DNA from: Terribium retamae
GTDB lineage: Bacteria > Pseudomonadota > Alphaproteobacteria > Rhizobiales > Rhizobiaceae
Reading direction: 5' to 3'
Assembly (NCBI RefSeq): GCF_022347545.1
Contig: NZ_JAKREW010000017.1
Span: 50,306-114,305, forward strand
DNA length: 64,000 nucleotides
Positions 48,501 through 56,670 of the stretch are shown here, piece after piece; the first letter of the stretch is position 1, and every line of letters starts with the position of its first letter. The notes beneath the pieces are model-generated. The model did not search any database and was not told the origin of the DNA. It saw only the letters and a list, made by a program, of their open reading frames with translations. The translations under genes and the position numbers were made by a program.

Positions 48501-49567
48501 TCCGTGTCCCAGAGCGAGCCCGTGCCGCTGACGAGGACCGTACCCGTGGATCCCGCATGCTTGGCGATGCGCCCGAGAAAGCCGCCGCTAACCTTGCCGC
48601 CATCCACAACGAACAGCGAGCCGTTACCAGACGCGCCGATTTCGAGCTCGTCGGTCGCCGCCAATGTCCATGTCGAACCAGCGCCGGTCACGTTTGCCGT
48701 GCCTATCGCACTCACCGCATTGCCGATCGCGACATCGCCCCCGGAAATCAAGGCGCCGCCCTCTGAAACAATCAAAGTACCTTCGGCTTGGTACCCCACA
48801 TAAAGCGAAGTGTCGGGTCCGACATTCGTCCATGTCGAGCCAGCACCGCGCACGACCGTGTATCCCTTGCCTGCTCCGCTGTCACCGATCGACGCGAACT
48901 CGCTCGTCACCTTACCGCCATCCGCGACGACCATGGTGCCGGTGCCCTCATCACCGACGGCAATCAAATCCATGTCCCAGAGCGAACCGGCACCGCTGAC
49001 CAGAACCGCCCCCTTCGAGTCGACATCCTTAGCGACGCGACCGATGAGGCCACCGCCAACCTTGCTGCCACCTGTTATGAAGAGCGTACCGGTGCCAGAA
49101 ACACCGATCTCGATGTCGTCAACGGCCGACACCGTCCAGGTCGATCCACCGCTCACATCGATAGTTCCGGAAGAACCCGGCGTTCCTCCGATCCGGCCGG
49201 ATCCGCTCGCCAGGAGACCGCCACTCCCAATCTCGAGCAGACCAGTTCCGCCGACGTGAACGGTGCCAGCCAATGCAGTGGCACCTGCAATCCGGGCACC
49301 TGGATTGGACAGATCGATCATCACATTGTCTGTAGCGGCGGGCACGACACCGGTGCTCCAATTGCCGCCCTCGAACCAATTCGGCGAATTGGAGCCCAAC
49401 CAGACTGTCTGCGCGCGCGCCTGGGAAAACAAGGTCATGGCAAATACGCCCGCCAGCAACGCTGCTTTCAGGTTTTTGGAACGGCTGGATCGGTTCGTGG
49501 GCTTGGAAGATGCTTCGGCATCCTCCTCCAAACACCGCGACGTTTGATTCCGGCACTGACCAAGCAT
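45515..49567 (-). CDS. Autotransporter with pertactin-like repeats and beta-barrel
   Basis: Type Va secreted outer-membrane protein, 1350 residues. An extended N-terminus precedes the signal sequence NLKAALLAGVFAMTLFSQARA (residues 32-52). The passenger (about 53-1040) is a beta-helix of GT/GS/DGG-rich repeats including three full 156-residue units and a partial fourth. A pertactin/PEP-like region (about 870-1000) has VGTTTLEPGATIAPGNSIG. The last 270 or so residues form the barrel, starting near LAFWSRAVGSWGEI and ending FSVRF with C-terminal Phe. ATG 49567 has GAGGGGAAG 3 bases upstream. Likely an adhesin or surface protein; ligand unknown. No protease motif noticed. Confidence 0.9.
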   Translation of the reverse strand: MLGQCRNQTSRCLEEDAEASSKPTNRSSRSKNLKAALLAGVFAMTLFSQARAQTVWLGSNSPNWFEGGNWSTGVVPAATDNVMIDLSNPGARIAGATALAGTVHVGGTGLLEIGSGGLLASGSGRIGGTPGSSGTIDVSGGSTWTVSAVDDIEIGVSGTGTLFITGGSKVGGGLIGRVAKDVDSKGAVLVSGAGSLWDMDLIAVGDEGTGTMVVADGGKVTSEFASIGDSGAGKGYTVVRGAGSTWTNVGPDTSLYVGYQAEGTLIVSEGGALISGGDVAIGNAVSAIGTANVTGAGSTWTLAATDELEIGASGNGSLFVVDGGKVSGGFLGRIAKHAGSTGTVLVSGTGSLWDTDLIAVGDEGTGTMSIWNGGTVNSEFASIGDSGAGEGLVTVRGATSTWTNIGTGISLYVGYEADGAMVIADGGTIISGGDAVIGNAAGATGKALVSGAGSRWTLAAIDELEIGTSGSGSLIVADGGKVEGGFLGRIARNAGSVGSVLVSGAGSLWDMDVIAVGDEGTGTMTVEDGGKVNSKFASIGDSGAGEGLVTVRGAGSIWTNVDAGISLYVGYEANGTLAVGDGGALVTGGNVVIGNAASAVGKVSVIGTGSTWMMAAVDDLDIGTSGTGSLVVGDGGKVAGGSIGRIARNAGSTGSLLVSGSGSLWDMDLIAIGDEGTGAMIVENGGTVVSEFASIGDSGRGKGLAIVRGAGSTWSNSDETGPIYVGYEADGTLMLADGGRFVAADGAGAIEVAVRASARGAVDIGGTLGEAAVAPGILDVRTVVFGVGTGTLNFNHTATDYVFAPTLIGHGNVNVFSGTTVLTGESNGFLGTTSVNGAKLVVNGQLGGTLAVHTNGWLAGSGTVGTTTLEPGATIAPGNSIGTLSVAGDISFAAGSTYQLEAGAHGRSDLIEASGEAILSGGTVAVVPLAGFSRDFRYKILSAKGGVFGTFDRPGPVKSAFLTPLLSYDTNNVFLAINQTASLDSVGQTPNQVATARGLASLANGNPLLEALLQLDALGARAAFDLLSGDVHASAKSALLEDSLLVRESIVNRLRDGTIDAPATHAMGTNSAGTMLGGLAFWSRAVGSWGEIEGDGNAATLDRSTGGFLAGADAAVSDEWRLGILGGYSRTSFDADMRLSSGKSDNAHLGIYGGVVSGQVALRMGAAYSWHDIDTGRRTAFAGFDDRLLAGYHAGTAQVFGELGYQLQAGYLDLEPFANVAYVNLHTDAFSESNGSAALEGSSSTTDATLTTFGLRAERGFVFGEITATAHGLIGWRHAFGERSPNADFSFAGGDVFTVAGVPLARNAAVLEAGLDVVISPSAGLGLSYSGQFGDGVRDHGIRADFSVRF
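47330..49144 (-). repeat. Internal tandem repeat (468-bp units) of the autotransporter
   Basis: Units at residues 142-297, 298-453 and 454-609 are each exactly 156 residues; a fourth runs from 610 to about 746 and degrades. Landmarks recur at fixed spacing: (S/T)WT.AA.D(E/D)LEIG, GSLWDMDLIAVGDEGTGTM, FASIGDSGAG and SLYVGYEA. The units differ by many substitutions, so the duplication is not recent. Confidence 0.9.
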
Positions 49568-49759
49568 GCTCTTCCCCTCAAAAGAGACCCGCTGACAGCA
49601 ACTGAGGCGCTACGCCTGTACCCCATTATGAGTAGATAAGGCACGGTTGCAGACATACACAGTTTATAGGGAAATATCGATACTCGATGTCGAGATCGAT
49701 CCTGACATGCGAACAGCCGCGATATTCCCGTGTCGTCAGGCCGTTGAGGTACGATGCGA

Positions 49760-50887
49760 TTACCGCACCACCGTCAGCCGCTCGGCGGCGCGGGTGATCG
49801 CGGTGTAAAGCCAACGCTGGCGCGTGTCTTTGAAAGCAAAACTCTCGTCGAACAGAACGACCTCGTTCCACTGCGAGCCCTGCGCCTTGTGAACCGTCAA
49901 GGCATAACCGTAATCGAAATCGTCGAAGCGCTTCTTCTGCTGCCACGGGATTTCCTCTTCAGGACTTTCGAACGCGGCTTTGAGCAATTTGATCTTGGCA
50001 ACGCCGCGGTCGGGGTCGTCCTCTTCCGGCGAGACCAGCAAGTTGATGCCCGGCTTTACCGTCTCGCGTGAGGAAGTCATCACCTTCCATAGCGAGCCGT
50101 TGAGCAGGCCCTTGGCGGGATCGTTGCGCAAGCAGACCAGCTTGTCGCCGGCCTGCGGATAGTCTGCGGTGAACCCCTTCAGCTCGCGCAGGCGCTGGTT
50201 GTAACGCCGCCTGGTCTGGTTGCGGCCGACAAGAACCTGATCGGCTTTCAGCACCAGATCCTGATTGACCTCCTCGCGGCCTATGACCTGCGCAGTGCCA
50301 TAGTCGCCGCGCATGAACTCGCGTCCCTCCCGAACGTCGAGCGCAAGACGGATGATCGGATTGTCGCGCGCCTGACGATGGATTTCGGTGAGAAGGTAAT
50401 CCGGCTCATGTTCGGTGAAGAAACCGCCGCCGGAGATCGGCGGCAACTGCGCCGGGTCGCCCAGTACCAGCACCGGCGTGCCGAAGGACAGCAGGTCGCG
50501 GCCGAGCTGTTCGTCCACCATTGAGCACTCGTCGATGATGACAAGTGCTGCCTTGGCAATCGGACTTTGCCGATTGAGCGAAAAAGTCGGGTTGATCGAG
50601 GTCTTGCCGGTGGTCTCGTCCTCGATGGCTTCTTCGCCGCGTGGCCGGTAGATCAGCGAGTGGATGGTACGGGCGTTTACCGCCCCCTTCGAACGCAGCA
50701 CCTGGGCCGCCTTGCCTGTGAAGGCCGCGAACTGCACCTGGCCGTCGACATGCTCCGCAAAATACCGCGCCAACGTCGTCTTGCCGGTGCCCGCATAACC
50801 GAACAGACGAAACACTTGCGGGTTGCCGACTTTCAGCCAGCGCGCGACCGCCTTCAGCGCCTCATCCTGTTGGGGTGAAAGTTCCAT
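49760..50887 (-). CDS. RecD-like ATP-dependent DNA helicase
   Basis: Superfamily 1B helicase of 375 residues, like a stripped-down RecD2 or Dda. Walker A GYAGTGKTT is at 30-38, Walker B VIIDECSMVD, motif III GDPAQLPPI, motif V/VI YALTVHKAQGSQ and YTAITRAAERL. The C-terminal UvrD_C_2 fold is complete but the N-terminal RecD2 extension is missing, as normal for this short family. ATG 50887 (MELSPQQDEA) is the family start; the frame to 50923 is not used. A LexA box overlaps the -35 of its promoter, so it is probably part of the SOS response. Confidence 0.9.
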   Translation of the reverse strand: MELSPQQDEALKAVARWLKVGNPQVFRLFGYAGTGKTTLARYFAEHVDGQVQFAAFTGKAAQVLRSKGAVNARTIHSLIYRPRGEEAIEDETTGKTSINPTFSLNRQSPIAKAALVIIDECSMVDEQLGRDLLSFGTPVLVLGDPAQLPPISGGGFFTEHEPDYLLTEIHRQARDNPIIRLALDVREGREFMRGDYGTAQVIGREEVNQDLVLKADQVLVGRNQTRRRYNQRLRELKGFTADYPQAGDKLVCLRNDPAKGLLNGSLWKVMTSSRETVKPGINLLVSPEEDDPDRGVAKIKLLKAAFESPEEEIPWQQKKRFDDFDYGYALTVHKAQGSQWNEVVLFDESFAFKDTRQRWLYTAITRAAERLTVVR

Positions 50888-50962
50888 GACGAAGGTGAGA
50901 CCGGATTCGAACGGAAAACACAATACTGTTGGTTGGCAGAACAGATGCCTCCACCAGTGACC

Positions 50963-50997
50963 AAGATATCCGACGCAAAAAGGAACGTAAAGAGAAC
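50963..50997 (-). promoter_or_regulatory. SOS (LexA) box and promoter of the RecD-like helicase
   Basis: On the minus strand GTTC-TCTTTAC-GTTC (50997-50983) matches the alphaproteobacterial LexA box GTTC-N7-GTTC exactly. TTTACG (50991-50986) as -35, 17 bases and TATCTT (50968-50963) as -10 form a good promoter, and the box covers the -35. Confidence 0.7.
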
Positions 50998-51139
50998 AAG
51001 CACATCAACGGTGACAAGCCAAGCGAAGCAAATCGAGGAATTCCAGCCCCTTTGCTTCACCGGCTTGCGCTGGCGAAACCATCGGTTCCCTGTTCGATCA
51101 GGAAGCGAAAAGCCCCGCAAAGCCATCAGCCGACGCCAA

Positions 51140-51178
51140 AAGAGAAAGGGCCGGAGTTTCGTCCGGCCCTCTCTTTTC
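51140..51178. terminator. Terminator after the FMN reductase gene
   Basis: AGAGAAAGGGCCGGA and TCCGGCCCTCTCTTTT form a long near-perfect stem with a 6-nt loop and T tracts on both strands. It ends the minus-strand FMN reductase transcript. The rest of 50998-51139 shows no gene. Confidence 0.8.
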
Positions 51179-51740
51179 AAGCAGCGGCTTGCTTATCCTC
51201 GGCGTGGAGGGCGATGTGCTGTTCAAACGCCTTGCCGAAAGTGGCGAGGAAATCTTTGGTGCCCTGACTGATCAGGTTCCCGGCCTCGTCGAACAGGCCG
51301 GCGGCTCCGCCAATATAAGCCTCGGGCTGCCCCATCACCGGCATGTTCAGGAAAGCCAGCGACTGCCGCAGGTGATGGTTGGAGCCGAAGCCGCCAATCG
51401 CACCGATCGAGGTGGAGATGATCGCTGCCGGCTTGCCGTTGAGCGCACCTTGGCCGTATGGGCGCGAAGCGACATCAATGGCATTCTTCAGGACACCCGG
51501 CACCGAGCGGTTGTACTCGGCGGTAGCGAACAGCACGGCATCAGCGTCTGCAATGTGCTTGCGGAAGGAGACCCAATCGGCCGGAGGGTTGGTATCGAGA
51601 TCCTGATTGTAGTGAGAAACGGCACCGATATCGACGAAGTCGAATTCGAGGCCAGGCGTCAGCGCGGCGAGCGCTTTGGCGATCTTGCGATTGAACGAGT
51701 CCTTGCGCAGGCTGCCGACGAGTACGGCCACTTTGGTCAT
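51177..51740 (-). CDS. NAD(P)H-dependent FMN reductase
   Basis: 187-residue flavodoxin-like oxidoreductase (ChrR/azoreductase group) that reduces quinones, azo dyes or metal ions. The flavin-binding loop GSLRKDSFNRKIAKAL is at the start, and the AEYNRSVPGVLKNAIDVASRP motif, typical of the family, follows. ATG 51740 with GGGGAA 6 bases upstream is chosen; the frame extends to 51785. It is separate from the RND pump genes by about 160 bases on the same strand. Confidence 0.9.
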   Translation of the reverse strand: MTKVAVLVGSLRKDSFNRKIAKALAALTPGLEFDFVDIGAVSHYNQDLDTNPPADWVSFRKHIADADAVLFATAEYNRSVPGVLKNAIDVASRPYGQGALNGKPAAIISTSIGAIGGFGSNHHLRQSLAFLNMPVMGQPEAYIGGAAGLFDEAGNLISQGTKDFLATFGKAFEQHIALHAEDKQAAA

Positions 51741-51898
51741 GGAAATTTCCCCTGAGAGAATGGTTTGTGAAGCCGCTGACGGCAAAGGCCGCCAGATTTA
51801 CCTTGGTGGCCGCATCATCCCCTCGGCCGGACCAAGAGCCGCCGATTAAGTCATATCGCCCTCTCCGGCAATTCAACGTTTTGCGAACAGTGCGTCAC

Positions 51899-54800
51899 TT
51901 ATTCCGCTGCAACCTTGCGATCATTGCTTTCGTCGAACAGCGAAGGTTGTGCGACACCTTCAACAACGTGCAGGTCAGCCTTCCTGCCCTTTCGACCAAA
52001 GCTCAGCAGCCATTGCGATAGCCACTCCATGTAGAGATAGATCACGGGCGTCACGAAGAGGGTAAGTACCTGCGACACCATCAGGCCGCCGACCACGGCG
52101 ACGCCGAGTGGTTGCCGCAATTCGGCACTGGCGCCTTCACCGATAGCGATCGGCAACGTGCCCATCACGGCTGCCAGCGTCGTCATCATGATCGGGCGGA
52201 AACGCATCACGCTGGCCTTGTGAATAGCGTCACGCGCACTTCGGCCTTCGCGCCGCAGCACCAATGCCACGTCGATCATCATGATGCCGTTCTTCTTGAC
52301 GATGCCGATCAGCATCAAAAGTCCGATGACGGCGATGACCGAGACATCCATCCCGGCAAGCCGCAACGACAGCACTGCCCCGAGCAACGCCGAAGGCAGA
52401 CTTGTCAGAATGGTCAGCGGATGGATGAAGCTCTCGTAAAGCATGCCAAGAACGATGTAGATGGTCAGGATCGCGCCGGCGATCAGCAGGCCCTGGTTGG
52501 CAAGCGAATCCTGGAAGGTCTTGGCAGTGCCCGAGAAGGACGTGGCAATCGTCTTCGGCACCCCGATCTCGGCTTTCAGCGCCTCGATGCGGGTCACCGT
52601 ATCGCCAAGCGACACGCCTTGCGGGAGATTGTAGGAGATCGTCACAGCCGGCAGCTGGCCGAGCTGGTTGATGGTCAACGGTCCCGCGGTGCGATCAACA
52701 CGCGCGAAGGCGCCAAGCGGCACCAGAGAGCCGCTCGACGTGCGGAACTGAATCGACAGCATGCGCTCGGGCGACCAGTCGATCTTCGGGTCGAGTTCGG
52801 TGATGACCTGATAGCTGTCGGCCGCACCGAAGATGGTGGTTACCTGATCGGTCCCGAAGCCGCCGTAAAGGCTGTTGAGCAATGTATTGGTATCGATGCC
52901 CAGCGTAGCCGCCTTGTCGCGGTCCACGATCAGCGACGCCTGCAGCGCCGTGTTTTGAAGGTCGTTGTTGACGTCGGCAAACATCAAGTGATCGGCCTGC
53001 ATGGCCTCCGTCAGCTTCTGCGCCCAGTCATTGGTCTCGTCTGTCTTCAGACCCTGGACGACCAGTTGATAGGCGCTGGCCGACGAACGTGACCCAAGCC
53101 GCAGGTTCTGTACCGGCTGCATGAAGGTACTGATACCGGGAACGTCCGCCAGCGGACGCCTGAGGCTTGCCATCACATCCACCATTTCGGGGCGTTCGCT
53201 TTTCGGCTTCAGCTCCACGAACAGCGAGCCTTGGTTGAGCCCGCCGGAGCCGAAACCGCCGCCAACCGTCGAAGAGACATGCGCGACATAAGGCGATTTC
53301 TCGAAGACCTCGGCGACCTGTGCCTGCAGCTTCACCATGGCGTCGAAGGAGATGTCCTGGCGCGCGCGGGTCGATACGGAGATCTGGCCAATGTCCTCCT
53401 GCGGCAGGAACCCTTTGGGCGATACGGTGAAGAGCCAGACTGACAAGACGGCGGTACCGACGAAGACCAGGAATACGACCACGTGATGCGCCAGGCACCA
53501 GGTCAAAATCCGGTCATAAGCACGCGTCAGCCAGCCATGCTGGTGTGTCCCGCCCTGGCCCTCCGGCTTACGGCCCTTCGGCAAGGTCAACAGATGCGCC
53601 GAGAGCATCGGCGTCAACGTCAGCGACACGAACATCGAAGCCAGGATGGCCACCGTCACCACGACCGCAAATTCGTTGAAGATGCGGCCGATGACGCCGC
53701 CCATCAAAAGCACCGGAATGAACACCGCCACCAGCGAAATGGACATCGACAGAATGGTGAAGCCGATCTCGCGCGCGCCCTTGAGGGCCGCCTGGTAGGC
53801 TGGCAGGCCATCTTCCTCCATATGCCGGTAGATGTTCTCCAGCATCACGATCGCGTCGTCGACGACCAGACCAACCGCGAGGGTCAATCCCATCAGCGAG
53901 ATGTTGTCGATGGAGAAGCCGAGCAGGAACATCACGCCGAGCGTGGCAATGAGCGAAATCGGCACCGCAACGGCCGGGATGATCGTCGCCGTCACACGAC
54001 GTAGGAAGACGAAGATCACCAACACGACCAGAGCGATCGTTAGCAGCAGTGTGAACTGCACGTCATCGACAGCCGCGATGATCGAAGTCGAGCGATCGTT
54101 CATCAGCTGGATCGACGCGGCTGCCGGCATCTGGTCTTCGAAGGACGGCAGCATCGCCTTGACCCGGTCGACCACCTCGACGGTGTTGGCGTCGGGCTGG
54201 CGCTGCACGGCCAGGATGATGCCGCGTGTCTTGTCGAACCAGGAGGCCGAGGTCGTGCTCTGGACGGAATCGATGACACGCGTGACGTCGCCGAGACGGA
54301 CGGGATTGCCGTTCTTGGTGGCGATGATGATCTTGGAAAAGGCGGCCGCGTCCTGCAGCTGCGTGTTGGTGGTGATGGTCAGTTGCTGCTGGCTGTTCTG
54401 CAGCACACCGACCGGCGCGTTGCTGTTGGCCGACTGCACCGCCGCCTGCAACTGGTCGATGGAAATGCCGCGCGCGGCCAGCGCCGTCGGATCGATCTGG
54501 ATGCGCACGGCATATTTCTTGGATCCCCAGACCATGACCTGGGCAACGCCGTCGATGGTCGAAAGCGAAGGCGAAATGACGTTCTGGGCAATGGCGTCGA
54601 GGTCGGTCAGAGGCACCGTGTCACTGGTCAGCGCCATCAGCAGGATCGGCGCATCGGCCGGATTGACCTTCCTGTAGCTCGGCGGCGACGTCATTTCCGG
54701 CGGCAACTGCCGCTGCGTTCGCGCGATCGCCGCCTGCACATCGGCGGCGGCGGCATCTATGTCCCGGTTCAGGGCGAACTGTACGGCGATCGAGGTGGAA

Positions 54801-55057
54801 CCCAGCGAATTGGTGGTCGAGATCGAATCGACGCCGGCGATGGTGGCGATCTGCTTGATCAGCGGAACCGCCACCGACGTCATCATCGCATTGGGCGATG
54901 CACCCGGCAGCGATGCCGAAACATTTACGGTTGGGAACTCGGCGCTCGGAAGCGCTGCGACCGGCAGGAACTTGTAGGCGAACAGCCCACTCAGAATGAG
55001 CGCGATCGACATCAGCAGTGTCGCAACGGGCCTGCGGATGCAGAATTCGGAGATCAT
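51899..55057 (-). CDS. RND efflux pump inner-membrane transporter (MdtB/MdtC-like)
   Basis: 1052-residue HAE-1-type proton-driven exporter, 12 helices with two large periplasmic loops. Residues in helix 4, GLVVDDAIVMLENI, hold the Asp pair of the proton relay. RIDPTALAARGIS-type pores and NGIMMIDVALVL in the second half are typical. The start MISEFCIRRPVATLLMS fits the MdtB/MdtC branch. It is encoded 6 bases after the adaptor gene; no outer-membrane factor is present, so TolC or a similar protein must be borrowed. Substrate unknown, perhaps drugs or plant compounds. Confidence 0.93.
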   Translation of the reverse strand: MISEFCIRRPVATLLMSIALILSGLFAYKFLPVAALPSAEFPTVNVSASLPGASPNAMMTSVAVPLIKQIATIAGVDSISTTNSLGSTSIAVQFALNRDIDAAAADVQAAIARTQRQLPPEMTSPPSYRKVNPADAPILLMALTSDTVPLTDLDAIAQNVISPSLSTIDGVAQVMVWGSKKYAVRIQIDPTALAARGISIDQLQAAVQSANSNAPVGVLQNSQQQLTITTNTQLQDAAAFSKIIIATKNGNPVRLGDVTRVIDSVQSTTSASWFDKTRGIILAVQRQPDANTVEVVDRVKAMLPSFEDQMPAAASIQLMNDRSTSIIAAVDDVQFTLLLTIALVVLVIFVFLRRVTATIIPAVAVPISLIATLGVMFLLGFSIDNISLMGLTLAVGLVVDDAIVMLENIYRHMEEDGLPAYQAALKGAREIGFTILSMSISLVAVFIPVLLMGGVIGRIFNEFAVVVTVAILASMFVSLTLTPMLSAHLLTLPKGRKPEGQGGTHQHGWLTRAYDRILTWCLAHHVVVFLVFVGTAVLSVWLFTVSPKGFLPQEDIGQISVSTRARQDISFDAMVKLQAQVAEVFEKSPYVAHVSSTVGGGFGSGGLNQGSLFVELKPKSERPEMVDVMASLRRPLADVPGISTFMQPVQNLRLGSRSSASAYQLVVQGLKTDETNDWAQKLTEAMQADHLMFADVNNDLQNTALQASLIVDRDKAATLGIDTNTLLNSLYGGFGTDQVTTIFGAADSYQVITELDPKIDWSPERMLSIQFRTSSGSLVPLGAFARVDRTAGPLTINQLGQLPAVTISYNLPQGVSLGDTVTRIEALKAEIGVPKTIATSFSGTAKTFQDSLANQGLLIAGAILTIYIVLGMLYESFIHPLTILTSLPSALLGAVLSLRLAGMDVSVIAVIGLLMLIGIVKKNGIMMIDVALVLRREGRSARDAIHKASVMRFRPIMMTTLAAVMGTLPIAIGEGASAELRQPLGVAVVGGLMVSQVLTLFVTPVIYLYMEWLSQWLLSFGRKGRKADLHVVEGVAQPSLFDESNDRKVAAE

Positions 55058-55063
55058 CGTCGG

Positions 55064-56413
55064 TCAGCCCGCCGTTTCGTTTCCGTTTGCCTTGTCGGCC
55101 GCTTTCGGGGCCGTGCTCTCGCTCGCCCCACCACTGCCGCCGCCATCGACCTCGCGCACGGCGGAGCCCGGCTTCAGGCTCAGCTGGCCATCCACCACCA
55201 CTTTCTCGCCGTCCTTCAACCCGCTCGCGATCGCACTCTCGTTCTCATGGCTGATCGCCACCTTGATCGGCCGCGCTTCGACCGTTTTGTCGGCCTTGAC
55301 GACATAGACAAAGGAGCCCTGCTGGCTCGGCTGCACGGCCTGTGTCGGCACGGTGACAACCTGCGGCATCGTACCCGCATTGACCGTCACATTCACATAT
55401 TGACCTGGCCAAAGCTTCAGGTCGGCATTGGGCACGGTTGCGCGTGCCGTGATGGTCCCCGACGCGGTATCCACGGTGGAATTCACGAAATCCACCGTGC
55501 CCGAGCCGATCGGTTCAGGGCTGCCGTCCTTGTGCAGCGTTACCGACACCGAACCTGGCTTGGCCGTCGCCTGCTGCAACAGGGCAAGATCCGCCTCAGG
55601 CAGGTTGAAGGCAACGCGCAAGGGATCCATCTCCGTGATCGTCACCAAAGGCGTTGCCCCCGTACCGCTGGCACCGCCGGCGGTAACGAGATCGCCGACG
55701 CTGACACTGACAGCACCGAGCCGGCCGGAAATCGGCGCAGTGATCGTGGTGTAGCCCAGTTGCACGAGATCGGCATCCAGAGCCGCCTGATCGGCTGCCA
55801 CCGTCGCCTGCGCGGCTTTCTGCGCCGCTAAAGCCTGGTCATAGGCCTGCTGCGTGCCGGTTTGCCTGGCAAGCAGGCTCTTGGCCCGCTCCAGATCAGC
55901 GGCGGCACTGGCTGCCAGCGCCTGATCCTTGGCCAGCGTCGCCTTGTCCTTTTCGACCTGTGCTTTCAGAGCGCGGTCGTCGAGCGTGATCAAGACATCG
56001 CCTTGCTTGACCATCTGGCCATCCTCCACGGCGATGGTCATGACCTGACTGGCGACACGCGCATTGATGTTGGCCACTGCCGGCGACGCCAGGAAACCTA
56101 TGGCGTAGCGCTGGATCGGGAAATCGGTGGTCTTCGCCGTTGCGGTCGCGACAGTGACGGCGCTGCGGCCACCACCTTGCGCGCGATTTTCACCGTTATT
56201 TCCGCCGGCCGCGGCCTTGGCTGCGACTTCCTTTTCACCGAACGGCAGCATCTGCCAGACCTTCGAGGCGCCCGTGGGCCACAAAAAGGCGCCGGCGGCG
56301 ACAACGACGATGCCGCCGATAAGTCCGATCAATGCTTTGTTACGAACCGTCAATGCGCCCTCTCGATGTAAGGTCAGGACCGTGCCTGCCGGTCTCGGCG
56401 CATCCGTATTCAC
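55064..56413 (-). CDS. RND efflux pump periplasmic adaptor
   Basis: Membrane fusion protein linking the RND pump to an outer-membrane channel, up to 449 residues. It has one membrane helix (RNKALIGLIGGIVVVAAGAF), a Gly/Asn-rich stretch, the biotinyl/lipoyl half-motifs ARVASQVMTIAVEDGQMVKQ and GYTTITAPISGRLGAVSV around an Ala-rich alpha-hairpin, then beta-barrel domains. The Gly/Ser/Ala/Lys tail is low complexity. The start is GTG 56413 (SD GATGAG) or TTG 56353 (SD GAGAGGG); the second gives a conventional N-terminus. It is the first gene of the pair with the RND transporter. Confidence 0.9.
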   Translation of the reverse strand: MNTDAPRPAGTVLTLHREGALTVRNKALIGLIGGIVVVAAGAFLWPTGASKVWQMLPFGEKEVAAKAAAGGNNGENRAQGGGRSAVTVATATAKTTDFPIQRYAIGFLASPAVANINARVASQVMTIAVEDGQMVKQGDVLITLDDRALKAQVEKDKATLAKDQALAASAAADLERAKSLLARQTGTQQAYDQALAAQKAAQATVAADQAALDADLVQLGYTTITAPISGRLGAVSVSVGDLVTAGGASGTGATPLVTITEMDPLRVAFNLPEADLALLQQATAKPGSVSVTLHKDGSPEPIGSGTVDFVNSTVDTASGTITARATVPNADLKLWPGQYVNVTVNAGTMPQVVTVPTQAVQPSQQGSFVYVVKADKTVEARPIKVAISHENESAIASGLKDGEKVVVDGQLSLKPGSAVREVDGGGSGGASESTAPKAADKANGNETAG

Positions 56414-56427
56414 CTCATCGAATGAGG
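56413..56427. promoter_or_regulatory. Palindrome at the adaptor gene start
   Basis: CCTCAT-CGA-ATGAGG, a perfect 6+3+6 palindrome overlapping the proposed GTG and its ribosome site. It may be an operator or a translation-blocking hairpin; if the TTG start is used it lies in the leader. Confidence 0.35.
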
Positions 56428-56548
56428 TCGTGCGCGATGAATCCCAGGCTAAGATAGCGCAACTTCGCGACCGAAAATGGTCAAAACGCCTTCATTACAA
56501 AGATTTAATGCACCGCACAAAATCACGGGGGCGTGATCGGCGCCCTGG

Positions 56549-56670
56549 AGCGCCGCGCGTCCTTTCGGACGCGCGAAGGTCGCTCAAACACTTCAATTTG
56601 GCATATGACGGGTGACGCATGTCACCCTGCCTTTCCGAAAATCGATCCCGATTTTCGGGGTCATGCGCTA
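56549..56670. repeat. Intergenic palindromic repeat, family B copy 2
   Basis: It opens AGCGCCGCGCGTCC, has the inner palindrome ATCGATCCCGAT, and ends GGTCATGCGCTAG with the last bases within 56661-56671. It matches the copy at 921-1033. The CTA at 56668-56670 is the stop of lysE on the minus strand. Confidence 0.8.

Noticed and set aside
47330..49144. Periodic repeats considered as a CRISPR array
   Set aside because: The period is 468 bp, the repeats are coding and translate to a beta-helix passenger; there are no short repeats with unique spacers.
49691..49703. CTCGATGTCGAG palindrome upstream of the autotransporter gene
   Set aside because: Short, with mismatched extension and no promoter nearby; not distinguishable from chance in GC-rich DNA.
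49626..49946. 106-residue minus-strand open frame between the autotransporter and helicase genes
   Set aside because: It overlaps the helicase C-terminus in another frame and has no domain or ribosome site.
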